Shown here piece after piece: positions 26,482 through 34,965 of a stretch of 64,000 bases of DNA (its first letter is position 1; each line of letters begins with the position of its first letter). The stretch comes from Halomonas halophila (GTDB lineage Bacteria; Pseudomonadota; Gammaproteobacteria; Pseudomonadales; Halomonadaceae). The stretch lies in contig NZ_CP129121.1 in NCBI RefSeq assembly GCF_030406665.1, positions 1,798,001 through 1,862,000 on the forward strand, in the 5' to 3' direction. The translations under genes were made by a program, and so were the position numbers. The notes under the pieces are model-generated. The model saw only the letters and a program-made list of their open reading frames with translations. It was not told where the DNA came from and ran no database searches.

Positions 26482-28056
26482 TCACTCCTCCTCGACGACC
26501 AGGTCCCCGAGGTAGGGGAAGTTCATCACGTTGACGATCGGCTCGATGTTGACGTTGGCGGCGGACGCCCACGCCAGATCCTGCCAGTGCAGCGGGATGA
26601 AGGCGGCCTCGTCATGGAGGGTCTGCTCGACCTGCTGCAGCATCTCGGCACGCGCCTCGAGGTCGACCTCCAGGTTGGCCTCGGCGACCAGGGCGTCGAG
26701 CTCCGGGTTGCAGTAGTTGCCGGCGTTGTACTGACCGGCCCCGCTGTCGGCATCCGGGCAGGCGGTGAGGTACTCGTGCAGGTTGGCCGAGTCCTCGGTG
26801 TCGGCGTGCCAGCCGATCATCATCATGTCGGCCACGCGATCGTCATACTCGCCCCAGTACTGGGCCTTGGGCAGGGTCTTGAGATCCACCGTAACGTTGA
26901 TGCGCGCCAGCATGGCGGCCACCGCCTGAGCGATCTTGGCATCGTTCACGTAGCGGTTGTTGGGCGCCATCATGGTGATCTCGAAGCCGTCTTCATAGCC
27001 GGCCTCGGCCATCAGCTCCTTGGCCCGTTCGACGTCGTAGCGCGGCTCGAGGCCGTCCACGTGGCCGGCATAGCCCTGCGGCGACATCTGGGCCGCCGGG
27101 GTGGCGAAGCCCTTCATCAGCCGGTCGGCGATGCCTTCCTGGTTGATGGCGTAGGCGAAGGCCTGACGCACCCGCGGGTCCTGGAAGGCCTCGACCCGCT
27201 CCTGGTTCATGTGGAACAGGATGATCCGGGTGCCGGACATGGTGACCAGCTGGGTATCGTCGTCGTTGCGGATGCGTTCCAGATCGTTGGGTGGCACCGG
27301 GGCGATGAAATCGACGTCGCCGGAGAGCAGGGCGGCCACGCGGGTGGCGTTCTCGCTGATCGGCGTCATCACGATCTCGTCGACGTTGCCCGGGGACTCC
27401 TCGTCCCAGTAGTCGTCGTTGCGCTCGAACACCACGCGCACGCCCTGCTGGCGTTCGGTGACCTCGAAGGGGCCGGTGCCGGAGAGATGCCGCGAGGCGT
27501 AGGAATTGCCGTTCTTGACGATCTCGTCCTTGGGATCGCCGTCGGCGTCTTCACCGCTGTAGAACTGGCTGTCCATCGGGAAGATATAGGTCGCCAGGTT
27601 GAGCAGCAGCGGGTAGGGCTTTTCGGTGGTGAACTCCACGGTGTGCTCGTCGACCGCGGTCACCGAGTCGATGGGCGCGAAGATCGCCTTGAAGTCGGGG
27701 CTGCGCTTGAGACGCTCCACGGTCCACACCACGTCATCGGCGGTGAAGGCATTGCCGCTGTGGAATTCGACGCCCTCACGCAGGGTCATGCGCAGGGTGG
27801 TGTCGTCGACCTGCTCCCAGTCGGTGGCCAGGCGCGGCGCGAACTCGAGGTCCTGGTTCCAGCGCACCAGCGGATCGAAGGTCATGTGCGAGAGCTGCAG
27901 GATGCCGCCGGAGAGCTGCTCGTGGATGTCGAGCGACACCGGATCGGCATCGTAGGCCATGCTGAGGGTGGTCTCGGCCTGGGCGGCCGGGGCGATGGCA
28001 GCCGCGGTCATGGCCGCGCCGACGGCGCTGGCCAGAAGAGTCTTCTTGATTGTCAT
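26482..28056 (-). CDS. ABC transporter periplasmic dipeptide/oligopeptide-binding protein
   Basis: A 524-residue SBP_bac_5-family protein with a clear signal peptide (about residues 1-28, ending APAAQA before ETTLSMAYD). FAPRLATDWEQVDDTTLRMTLREGVEFHSG is the family signature. GTGPFEVTE, FQDPRVRQAFAYAIN and PLHWQDLAWA are also characteristic. It captures the substrate, probably a peptide, in the periplasm and hands it to the downstream permeases. The exact substrate cannot be told. I chose the ATG at 28056 because it directly precedes the charged start of the signal peptide. Confidence 0.93.
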   Translation of the reverse strand: MTIKKTLLASAVGAAMTAAAIAPAAQAETTLSMAYDADPVSLDIHEQLSGGILQLSHMTFDPLVRWNQDLEFAPRLATDWEQVDDTTLRMTLREGVEFHSGNAFTADDVVWTVERLKRSPDFKAIFAPIDSVTAVDEHTVEFTTEKPYPLLLNLATYIFPMDSQFYSGEDADGDPKDEIVKNGNSYASRHLSGTGPFEVTERQQGVRVVFERNDDYWDEESPGNVDEIVMTPISENATRVAALLSGDVDFIAPVPPNDLERIRNDDDTQLVTMSGTRIILFHMNQERVEAFQDPRVRQAFAYAINQEGIADRLMKGFATPAAQMSPQGYAGHVDGLEPRYDVERAKELMAEAGYEDGFEITMMAPNNRYVNDAKIAQAVAAMLARINVTVDLKTLPKAQYWGEYDDRVADMMMIGWHADTEDSANLHEYLTACPDADSGAGQYNAGNYCNPELDALVAEANLEVDLEARAEMLQQVEQTLHDEAAFIPLHWQDLAWASAANVNIEPIVNVMNFPYLGDLVVEEE

Positions 28057-28223
28057 GTTGGATTCCATGCCGGATGGATTGTTATGCGTAGCGCCCCGGA
28101 ATGAGGCGAACGACCGTTTGTTCCGGTCCGGCATTCAACATAGAGAGTTCCGCGGCGTCAGGACAATCGAAATAACGAGAGGCGTCATGCGCCCGGCGAA
28201 TAGGCGCCCCGGGCGGCAGAGGA

Positions 28224-28877
28224 TCAGTCGTCGCCGGAGGGCGCCACGCGGTCGATCCGGTACAGGGTCGAGACCTGATCGAGGCCGGTCACGCTGCAGT
28301 CCAGGTCGGTGGCGAGTCCATCGTTCAGGCCGTAGACCCAGCCGTGCACGGCCAGTGGCTGGCCACGCTGCCAGGCCCGCTGGAGGATCTTGGTACGGCA
28401 CAGGTTGTTGACCTGTGCCCGGACGTTGAGCTCGCACATGCGATCGACCTGCTCGCCCAGCGGAAGGCGCTCGAGGTCCGGGCGATGCAGGCTGTAGAGC
28501 TCGCGTACCGAATGCAGCCAGTAGTCGACGATGCCGCACTCGCCGCCGGTCACCGCCGCCTTCACCCCGCCACAGCCGTAGTGGCCGACGATCATGATGT
28601 GCTTGACCTTGAGCACGTCCACGGCGTACTGCACCACCGACAGGGCGTTCATGTCGTTGTGATGGAGCAGGTTGGCGACATTGCGATGGACGAAGACTTC
28701 GCCCGGCGGCAGATCGATGATCTGGTTCGCCGGGACGCGGGAGTCCGAGCAGCCGATCCACAGGTAATCGGGATTCTGCTGCTGGGAGAGGCGGGCGAAG
28801 AAATCGGGATCTTCCCGGCTGACGCTCTCCGCCCAGGCGCGGTTGCGCTCGAGCAGCTGCTGCATTTCGGTTTTCAT
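28224..28877 (-). CDS. can: Beta-class carbonic anhydrase
   Basis: A 217-residue beta-carbonic anhydrase that interconverts CO2 and bicarbonate in the cytoplasm. Zinc ligands are Cys43 (IGCSDSRVP), His99 and Cys102 (GHYGCGG), with the Asp45-Arg47 dyad. Length and sequence match E. coli Can. The ATG at 28877 has no clear ribosome site but marks the family N-terminus. It is divergent from the glutathione reductase gene, with 166 bases between the two start codons. Confidence 0.96.
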   Translation of the reverse strand: MKTEMQQLLERNRAWAESVSREDPDFFARLSQQQNPDYLWIGCSDSRVPANQIIDLPPGEVFVHRNVANLLHHNDMNALSVVQYAVDVLKVKHIMIVGHYGCGGVKAAVTGGECGIVDYWLHSVRELYSLHRPDLERLPLGEQVDRMCELNVRAQVNNLCRTKILQRAWQRGQPLAVHGWVYGLNDGLATDLDCSVTGLDQVSTLYRIDRVAPSGDD

Positions 28878-29043
28878 TGAGAAGGGGTCTCTTATGATCG
28901 GGGCTGCGGACCACTCGCATTTTTTATTACCGGCATAGCGCCGGTCAATGGCGTCGGGCCTCCCGGGGGCTGCCGACGGCTGGTATGATCGCTGCCACTT
29001 CACGCCCATCCCCTTATTCTCATTCATCTATCAGGAGATGCCT

Positions 29044-30405
29044 GTGTCCGAGTTCGACTACGACCTGTTCGTCATCGGGGCGGGATCCGGCGGCGTGCGC
29101 GCCGCACGCACCGCCGCCGCCACCGGGGCCCGCGTCGCCGTGGCCGAGGATCGCTACCTGGGCGGCACCTGCGTCAACGTCGGCTGCGTGCCCAAGAAGC
29201 TGTATTCCTACGCCGCCCATTTCCATGACAGCTTCGAGGACGCCGGCGGCTTCGGCTGGAACCTGCCCGAGGCACCGACCTTCGACTGGGCGACCCTGCG
29301 CGACAACAAGATCGGCGAGATCAAGCGCCTCAACGGCATCTACGGCCGGCTGCTCGACAACGCTGGCGTGCGGCTGATCAACGGCCGCGCCAGCGTGGTC
29401 GATGCCCATCACGTCAGCGTCGGCGGCGAGACCATCAGCGCCGAGAAGATCCTGGTCGCCGTGGGCGGCTGGCCCTGGGTGCCGGACTTCCCGGGCAAGG
29501 AGCTGACGCTGGACTCCAACCGCGTCTTCGACCTCGACAGTTTTCCGGAACGCTTTCTGGTGCTCGGCGGCGGCTATATCGCCGTGGAGTTCGCCAGCAT
29601 CTTCAACGGCCTGGGCAGCGACACCCACCTGATCTACCGTGGCGACCTGTTCCTGCGCGGCTTCGACCAGGAAGTGCGCGAGTTCACCCGCGACGAGATG
29701 GCCAAGAAGGGCGTCAACCTGCACTTCGGCACCAACATCGAGACCATCGAGAAGGTCGAGGGCGGGCTCAAGGTCACCCTGACCAGCGGCGAGACCCTGG
29801 AAGTCGACGCCGTGCTGGCCGCCACCGGCCGTCGCCCGCACCTCGAGGGCCTGGGGCTGGACAAGCTCGACGTGGCCACCAGCGACGACGGCAAGCTCAA
29901 GATCAACGAGCGCTTCGAGACCTCGGTACCGTCGATCCTGGCGCTGGGCGACGTGACCGACGGCCCCGAGCTGACCCCGGTGGCGCTGGAAGAGGCGATG
30001 AAGCTGGTCGAGCACCACTTCGGCGACACCACGCCGGCACCGCTGGATTACGAGCGCATCGCCACCGCGGTGTTCTGTCATCCCAACATCGGCACCGTGG
30101 GCCTCTCCGAAGAGGCCGCCCGCGAGCGTTTCGATGCCATTCGCGTCTACAGCGCCGATTTTCGCCCCATGAAGCACACGCTGTCCGGCAGCAGCGAGCG
30201 CTGCCTGATGAAGCTGATCGTCGATGACGCGAGCGACGTGGTAGTCGGCGCCCACATGGTGGGCGACGAGGCCGGCGAGGTGATCCAGGGCATCGCCATC
30301 GCGGTGCGCGCCGGACTGACCAAGGCCCAGTTCGACCAGACCGTGGGCATCCATCCCACCGGCGCCGAGGAATTCGTGACCATGCGCACGCCGACCCGGA
30401 ACTGA
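29044..30405 (+). CDS. gor: Glutathione-disulfide reductase
   Basis: A 453-residue FAD-dependent reductase that keeps glutathione reduced using NADPH. The FAD motif is GAGSGGVRAAR, the redox pair is Cys43/Cys48 in GGTCVNVGCVPKK, and the NADPH domain has GGGYIAVEFASI. The second FAD motif is ALGDVTDGPELTPVA, and the C-terminal catalytic His is in GIHPTGAEE. I chose the GTG at 29044 because AGGAG at 29033 is about seven bases away; the ATG at 29038 is too close to it. Confidence 0.95.
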   Translation: MSEFDYDLFVIGAGSGGVRAARTAAATGARVAVAEDRYLGGTCVNVGCVPKKLYSYAAHFHDSFEDAGGFGWNLPEAPTFDWATLRDNKIGEIKRLNGIYGRLLDNAGVRLINGRASVVDAHHVSVGGETISAEKILVAVGGWPWVPDFPGKELTLDSNRVFDLDSFPERFLVLGGGYIAVEFASIFNGLGSDTHLIYRGDLFLRGFDQEVREFTRDEMAKKGVNLHFGTNIETIEKVEGGLKVTLTSGETLEVDAVLAATGRRPHLEGLGLDKLDVATSDDGKLKINERFETSVPSILALGDVTDGPELTPVALEEAMKLVEHHFGDTTPAPLDYERIATAVFCHPNIGTVGLSEEAARERFDAIRVYSADFRPMKHTLSGSSERCLMKLIVDDASDVVVGAHMVGDEAGEVIQGIAIAVRAGLTKAQFDQTVGIHPTGAEEFVTMRTPTRN

Positions 30406-30449
30406 CGCCACCGACGGCGACATCTCGCCGTCACGTCATCGCCACATGA

Positions 30450-30476
30450 GCGGGCCACCCTGACCGGGTGGCCCGC
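30450..30476 (+). terminator. Probable terminator after gor
   Basis: A perfect 11-bp stem (GCGGGCCACCC with GGGTGGCCCGC) around TGACC, 44 bases after the gor stop. The T-rich tail is poor (TTGCGTT). It insulates gor from the ectoine operon. Confidence 0.75.
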
Positions 30477-30604
30477 TTGCGTTGGTAGCCCGGAAGGCCC
30501 TGGAGACGAAGCGGGACTATGCTGTGAGAAGCCCGCCATGGCAGTGTTTCCGCGAAATCCATAATGTATGTTTATGGTTTTTTGCCGCCTGGATAACATG
30601 GCTT

Positions 30605-30633
30605 TTGAAATAGTAATAAGCGGCTGTTATGAT
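30605..30633 (+). promoter_or_regulatory. Sigma-70-type promoter of the ectoine operon
   Basis: TTGAAA at 30605-30610 and TATGAT at 30628-30633 are separated by exactly 17 bases in an AT-rich island. Transcription would start near 30640, about 24 bases before the ectA ATG. H. elongata ectA has been reported to have sigma-70 and sigma-38 promoters; whether a second, stress-sigma promoter is present here cannot be told by eye. Confidence 0.72.
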
Positions 30634-30663
30634 AATTCCCGAATTCGCTAAGCGAACATGATA

Positions 30664-31242
30664 ATGAACGCGACCACAGAGCCTTTCATTCCCTCCGCCG
30701 AGCTTGCCCGGCCCAGTATCGCCGACACCGTCGTCGGTCATCAGACCGCCCCGTTGTTTATCCGCAAGCCGAACCCGGACGACGGCTGGGGGATCTATGA
30801 ACTGGTCAAGTCCTGCCCGCCGCTGGACGTCAACTCCGCCTACGCCTACCTGCTCCTGGCCACCCAGTTCCGCGACAGCTGTGCCGTGGCCACCAACGAG
30901 GAAGGCGAGATCGTCGGCTTCGTCTCGGGCTACGTGAAGAGCAACTGCCCTGACACCTATTTCCTGTGGCAGGTCGCCGTGGGCGAGAAGGCCCGTGGCA
31001 CCGGCCTGGCCCGCCGTCTGGTGGAAGCCGTGATGACCCGCCCGGAGCTTTCCGAGGTACATCACCTCGAGACCACCATCACCCCGGACAATCAGGCGTC
31101 CTGGGGGCTGTTCCGCCGACTGGCCGACCGCTGGCAGGCGCCGCTCAACAGCCGCGAATACTTCTCCACCGATCAGCTTGGCGGTGAGCACGACCCCGAG
31201 AACCTCGTGCGCATCGGCCCCTTCCAGACTGCCGACATCTGA
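30664..31242 (+). CDS. ectA: L-2,4-diaminobutyrate N-acetyltransferase EctA
   Basis: A 192-residue GNAT-fold enzyme that acetylates diaminobutyrate, the second step of ectoine synthesis. The sequence from MNATTEP through SCPPLDVNSAYAYLL and the acetyl-CoA loop VGEKARGTGLARRL to STDQLGGEHDPENLVRIGP is very close to H. elongata EctA as I recall it. The ATG at 30664 matches that N-terminus; an ATG two codons earlier is possible. The ribosome site is weak and the leader short. It is first in ectABC, the classical osmolyte operon. Confidence 0.96.
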   Translation: MNATTEPFIPSAELARPSIADTVVGHQTAPLFIRKPNPDDGWGIYELVKSCPPLDVNSAYAYLLLATQFRDSCAVATNEEGEIVGFVSGYVKSNCPDTYFLWQVAVGEKARGTGLARRLVEAVMTRPELSEVHHLETTITPDNQASWGLFRRLADRWQAPLNSREYFSTDQLGGEHDPENLVRIGPFQTADI

Positions 31243-31334
31243 TGTCTCCCGTCGCGGCGCCGGCACATCCCGCCGGCGCCGCGACACCCGATCGTTTCCT
31301 TCATCCTTTTTCCGTTCCCCGACAGGAGGTCGCA

Positions 31335-32603
31335 ATGCAGACCCAGACCCTCGAACGCATGGAATCCGACGTCCGGACCTATTCACGCTCCTTCCCGGTC
31401 GTCTTCACCAAGGCGCAGAACGCGCGCCTGACCGACGAGACGGGCCGCGAGTACATCGACTTCCTGGCCGGCGCCGGCACCCTGAACTACGGTCACAACA
31501 ACCCCAAGATCAAGCAGGCCCTGGTCGACTACCTGGCCAGCGACGGCATCGTTCACGGGCTGGACTTCTGGACCGCCGCCAAGCGCGACTACCTCGAGAC
31601 CCTCGAGGAAGTGATCTTCAAACCGCGGGGCCTGGACTACAAGGTCCACTTCCCGGGGCCGACCGGCACCAACGCCGTCGAGGCGGCCATCCGTCTGGCC
31701 CGCGTGGCCAAGGGCCGTCACAACATCGTGACCTTCACCAATGGCTTCCACGGCGTGACCATGGGGGCGCTGGCCACCACCGGTAACCGCAAGTTCCGCG
31801 AGGCCACCGGCGGCGTCCCGACCCAGGGGGCATCCTTCCTGCCGTACGACGGCTACATGGGCGAAGCCACCGACACCCTGGACTATTTCGAGAAGCTGCT
31901 CGGCGACAAGTCCGGCGGCCTGGACGTGCCGGCCGGCGTGATCGTCGAGACCGTGCAGGGCGAGGGCGGCATCAACGTGGCCGGCCTCGACTGGCTCAAG
32001 CGTCTCGAAAGCATCTGCCGCGCCCACGACATCCTGCTGATCGTCGACGACATCCAGGCCGGCTGCGGTCGCACCGGCAAGTTCTTCAGCTTCGAGCATG
32101 CCGACGTGGTGCCGGACATCGTCACCAACTCCAAGTCGCTGTCCGGCTTCGGCCTGCCGTTCGCCCACGTGCTGATGCGCCCCGAGCTCGACAAGTGGAA
32201 GCCGGGCCAATACAACGGCACCTTCCGCGGCTTCAACCTGGCCTTCACCACCGCCGCCGCGACGCTGCGCCAGTACTGGAGCGATGACGTCTTCGAGCGT
32301 GACGTGCAGCGCAAGGGCCGCATCGTCGAGGAGCGCTTCCAGAAGATCGCCGCCTGGCTCACCGACGAGCGCGGCATCGAGGCCAGCGAACGTGGCCGCG
32401 GCCTGATGCGTGGCATCGACGTGGGCAGCGGTGCGATCGCCGACAAGATCACCGGCCAGGCCTTCGAGAACGGCCTGATCATCGAGACCAGCGGCCAGGA
32501 CGGCGAAGTGGTCAAGTGCCTGTGCCCGCTGACCATTCCCGACGAGGACCTGATCGAGGCCCTGGACATTCTCGAGGCCAGCGCCCGCCAGGCCCTGAGC
32601 TGA
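31335..32603 (+). CDS. ectB: Diaminobutyrate-2-oxoglutarate transaminase EctB
   Basis: A 422-residue class-III PLP aminotransferase that makes 2,4-diaminobutyrate from aspartate semialdehyde and glutamate, the first ectoine step. It has FLAGAGTLNYGHN, GPTGTNAVEAAIRLAR, VQGEGGINVAG and DDIQAGCGRTGKFFSFE. The PLP lysine is in TNSKSLSGFGLPFAH. The start at 31335 follows a perfect AGGAGGT and matches MQTQxLERMES of H. elongata. The 92-base gap after ectA holds no gene. Confidence 0.97.
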   Translation: MQTQTLERMESDVRTYSRSFPVVFTKAQNARLTDETGREYIDFLAGAGTLNYGHNNPKIKQALVDYLASDGIVHGLDFWTAAKRDYLETLEEVIFKPRGLDYKVHFPGPTGTNAVEAAIRLARVAKGRHNIVTFTNGFHGVTMGALATTGNRKFREATGGVPTQGASFLPYDGYMGEATDTLDYFEKLLGDKSGGLDVPAGVIVETVQGEGGINVAGLDWLKRLESICRAHDILLIVDDIQAGCGRTGKFFSFEHADVVPDIVTNSKSLSGFGLPFAHVLMRPELDKWKPGQYNGTFRGFNLAFTTAAATLRQYWSDDVFERDVQRKGRIVEERFQKIAAWLTDERGIEASERGRGLMRGIDVGSGAIADKITGQAFENGLIIETSGQDGEVVKCLCPLTIPDEDLIEALDILEASARQALS

Positions 32604-32615
32604 TCGATTCCCCTG

Positions 32616-32642
32616 GCCCGCCTCGTTGACGACGAGGCGGGC
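32616..32642 (+). promoter_or_regulatory. Strong hairpin between ectB and ectC
   Basis: GCCCGCCTCGT at 32616-32626 pairs perfectly with ACGAGGCGGGC at 32632-32642 around TGACG. No T run follows, so it is not a classical terminator. A weak sigma-54-like TGGCCC at 32614 with TTGA at 32626-32629 overlaps the stem; its spacing is one base too long. The hairpin may tune ectC expression or stabilise the ectAB message. Confidence 0.65.
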
Positions 32643-32719
32643 GGTCATCGGCGGCGGCCTTGATCGAACGGGATCAGGCCCGACCGCCCGTCACACCAGA
32701 CACCCCATGGAGAGCGCCA

Positions 32720-33112
32720 ATGATCGTTCGCAATCTCGAGGAAGCCCGCCAGACCGACCGCCTGGTCACCGCCGAGAACGGCAACTGGGACAGCACCCGT
32801 CTGTCGCTGGCCGATGACGGCGGCAACTGCTCCTTCCATATCACCCGGATCTTCGAGGGCACCGAGACCCATATCCACTACAAGCACCACTTCGAGGCGG
32901 TGTACTGCATCGAGGGCGAGGGCGAGGTCGAGACCCTGGCCGACGGCAAGATCTGGCCGATCAAGCCGGGCGACATCTATATCCTCGATCAGCACGACGA
33001 GCACCTGCTGCGGGCCACCAAGACCATGCACCTGGCCTGCGTGTTCACCCCGGGCCTGACCGGCAACGAGGTGCACCGCGAGGATGGCTCCTACGCCCCG
33101 GCCGACGACTGA
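32720..33112 (+). CDS. ectC: L-ectoine synthase EctC
   Basis: A 130-residue cupin enzyme that cyclises N-gamma-acetyl-diaminobutyrate to ectoine. MIVRNLEEARQTDRLV, ITRIFEGTETHIHYKHHFEAVY and the cupin metal/substrate region EGEGEVETLADGKIWPIKPGD are almost identical to H. elongata EctC. The C-terminus (YAPADD) is about seven residues shorter than I remember for H. elongata. The start follows GGAGA. It is the last gene of the operon, before a strong hairpin terminator. Confidence 0.97.
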   Translation: MIVRNLEEARQTDRLVTAENGNWDSTRLSLADDGGNCSFHITRIFEGTETHIHYKHHFEAVYCIEGEGEVETLADGKIWPIKPGDIYILDQHDEHLLRATKTMHLACVFTPGLTGNEVHREDGSYAPADD

Positions 33113-33140
33113 TCATCAGCCGCCCAGGCCATGACGACAA

Positions 33141-33170
33141 CGGCCCCGACTCCACCAGGAGTCGGGGCCG
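33141..33170 (+). terminator. Terminator of the ectABC operon
   Basis: A perfect 13-bp stem (CGGCCCCGACTCC with GGAGTCGGGGCCG) around ACCA, 28 bases after ectC, followed by TGTCGTTTC. It can act in both directions and separates ectC from the convergent lipoprotein gene. Confidence 0.85.
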
Positions 33171-33222
33171 TGTCGTTTCGGCAAGAGGCGAGTACCGGTG
33201 AGCGGACGCCACTCGACATCGG

Positions 33223-33774
33223 CTAGCGCGGGGCGTCGCGATCGAAGACGATGGTGATCTCCGCCAGCGTGAAGCCGAACTTCTTCATGGACGTACGATT
33301 GATCAGCCGACCGTCGGGCTGCAGGTACATCCAGTCGTCCATCTGGAAGGTGAGATCGCGTCCGTCGACCGTCACCTCGAGCGGATAGCTCATATGAAAG
33401 ACATGGCCGACCTGGCGGGCGACCACAACGCCCTCAACATCATTGGCGCGCCCCTCCCAGCGGCCACCGTCGCGACGCTCGAAGGTCCAGACGCGGCGAT
33501 CAGTCTCGCCGTCGGCATAGGCGAAACGCTCATCCAGGGTCAGGGTATCGCCCTCGACGCTGCCGTCGATGTCCACGGTGAAGCGGCGCTGCACCTCGCC
33601 GCTGTAGTCCTGCACCATGCCCCAGGCTCGTGTCTGCCCCTCGAAGTAGTCGGCGATATCGAGCCGCGGCGTGGTCCCCGCATAGCGCGCCACATCGGCA
33701 CCGGCACAGCCGACGAGCATCAGCGCCATCGCCAGCCAGACGACCGGGCCCCGGCCCAACAGCTTTCTATACAT
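33223..33774 (-). CDS. DUF3833-family lipoprotein
   Basis: A 183-residue predicted lipoprotein. The signal peptide ends in lipobox LVGC (about residue 23). The body (about 38-183) has the DUF3833 pattern: YFEGQTRAWGMVQDYSGEVQRRF, RVWTFERRDGGRWEGRANDVEG and MKKFGFTLAEITIVF. The function of the family is unknown; a beta-sheet fold is likely. It is convergent to ectABC and stands alone. Confidence 0.9.
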   Translation of the reverse strand: MYRKLLGRGPVVWLAMALMLVGCAGADVARYAGTTPRLDIADYFEGQTRAWGMVQDYSGEVQRRFTVDIDGSVEGDTLTLDERFAYADGETDRRVWTFERRDGGRWEGRANDVEGVVVARQVGHVFHMSYPLEVTVDGRDLTFQMDDWMYLQPDGRLINRTSMKKFGFTLAEITIVFDRDAPR

Positions 33775-33855
33775 TGCAGAATCCTTGAATCGAATTTGTA
33801 CAATAATATAGCGGAGCGGTGGCGTGGGTGCCATCCGAGCCGGTCAGATCTGGCA

Positions 33856-34764
33856 TCAGGCTGTCGGCATATCATCAGATTCCGGAAACAGCGTGCGAAT
33901 CTCGGCGAAGCACTGCTCGGCGAGGCCGGAGCGGGGCTCGGTGCGACGCATCAGCAGCCCCATCGGCGCCTGGGTGCTGGCCTCGGCGATGGGGATCATG
34001 CGCAGGTGCTCGCTGAGCGCCTCGATGCCGCTGTTCAAGGGCATGATCGCGCAGCAGAGTCCGGCGCCGACGGCCTGTACGAGCTGGAAGGTGGAGTCGC
34101 TCTCCAGCACCGGGGACGGATCCAGGCCGTGGCGGCGGAAACTGACGCCGATGGAGTGACGATAGTGCATCCCCTTGGTCAGCAGTCCCAGGGGCAGACC
34201 GTCGAGACGTGACCAGTCGAGAGTCGTCGTCTCCTCGAAGGTGAAGTAGCGGGTATCGTGCAGCAGCCCCATGTCGGTGGCACCGAGGCGAATGACGTCG
34301 AAATCGGTCGCGTCCAGCGGCTCGAGATAGCACAGCCCGATATCCAGCTGGTTGCGATTGAGGTCGTCGATGATGCGCTCCGAGCTCTGCGACTGCAGGG
34401 CGAAGCGCAGCTCCGGAAAGGCGCGATTCAGCGGCTGGATGAGCTGCATGGGGTCGATGGCCGCCAGCGGTACCATGCCCAGGCGCAACGTGCCCACCAG
34501 CTGACCTCGGCAGTTGGCCGCCTCCGACTGCAACCCGTCGTGGGCCGATAGCAGGGAACGGGCCCAGGCTAGGATACGCTCGCCGGCCTCGGTGAGCCCC
34601 TCGAACCGATGGCCGCGGTTGACCAGCACCAGATCCAGTTCCTCCTCCAGGGCGCGCAGGCGCATGGACAGCGTCGGCTGCGTCACGTGGCAACGCTCGG
34701 CGGCCTTGCCGAAATGATGCGTCTCGGCCAGGGCGAGGAGAAACTTCAGCTGCTTGATGTCCAT
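33856..34764 (-). CDS. LysR-family transcriptional regulator divergent from the YdeP-like gene
   Basis: A 302-residue LysR regulator. The winged HTH at about residues 1-60 reads DIKQLKFLLALAETHHFGKAAE, then CHVTQPTLSMRLRALEEEL. The effector-binding domain spans about 90-295. The HTH resembles the OxyR branch, but I see no OxyR-like redox cysteine pair. It is divergent from the molybdopterin oxidoreductase gene at 34966, its most likely target. A TCTAT/ATAGA inverted repeat lies between them. Confidence 0.92.
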   Translation of the reverse strand: MDIKQLKFLLALAETHHFGKAAERCHVTQPTLSMRLRALEEELDLVLVNRGHRFEGLTEAGERILAWARSLLSAHDGLQSEAANCRGQLVGTLRLGMVPLAAIDPMQLIQPLNRAFPELRFALQSQSSERIIDDLNRNQLDIGLCYLEPLDATDFDVIRLGATDMGLLHDTRYFTFEETTTLDWSRLDGLPLGLLTKGMHYRHSIGVSFRRHGLDPSPVLESDSTFQLVQAVGAGLCCAIMPLNSGIEALSEHLRMIPIAEASTQAPMGLLMRRTEPRSGLAEQCFAEIRTLFPESDDMPTA

Positions 34765-34837
34765 GTCGGATCCTGTCGGTCATCGCGGGCGGAAGGGCGC
34801 GACACCATCGGGTCGTCGCGTCATTTCATTGAACCCA

Positions 34838-34874
34838 TCTATACAATCCGACCTTGTAGGACGCAATCGATAGA
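34838..34874. promoter_or_regulatory. Candidate LysR-type operator between lysR and the YdeP-like gene
   Basis: TCTAT at 34838-34842 and ATAGA at 34870-34874 are inverted, in an AT-rich patch. The flanks ATCTATACAATC and GCAATCGATAGAC are also partly symmetric. Tetranucleotides CTAT/ATAG are the kind of elements used by some LysR regulators. The 27-base spacing is longer than one T-N11-A box. Confidence 0.4.
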
Positions 34875-34965
34875 CAAACCAGATGAATTCTTCACGAGTT
34901 TCGATTGGATGCGGCGCGACAAGAGGAATATGTTAGGTAGCTCATTAGTTGGGAAAGAAGAGACG

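Noticed and set aside
26380..28104. A 574-codon plus-strand frame opposite the binding-protein gene
   Set aside because: Antisense shadow; the minus-strand product has a signal peptide and SBP_bac_5 motifs.
32614..32629. Sigma-54 promoter for ectC
   Set aside because: The -24-like and -12-like elements are one base too far apart and the invariant GC is missing; kept only as an observation.
34609..34965. Upstream extension of the YdeP-like reading frame into the lysR gene
   Set aside because: The frame is open by chance. It would overlap the lysR coding region, and only the ATG at 34966 has a plausible ribosome site and gives the family N-terminus.
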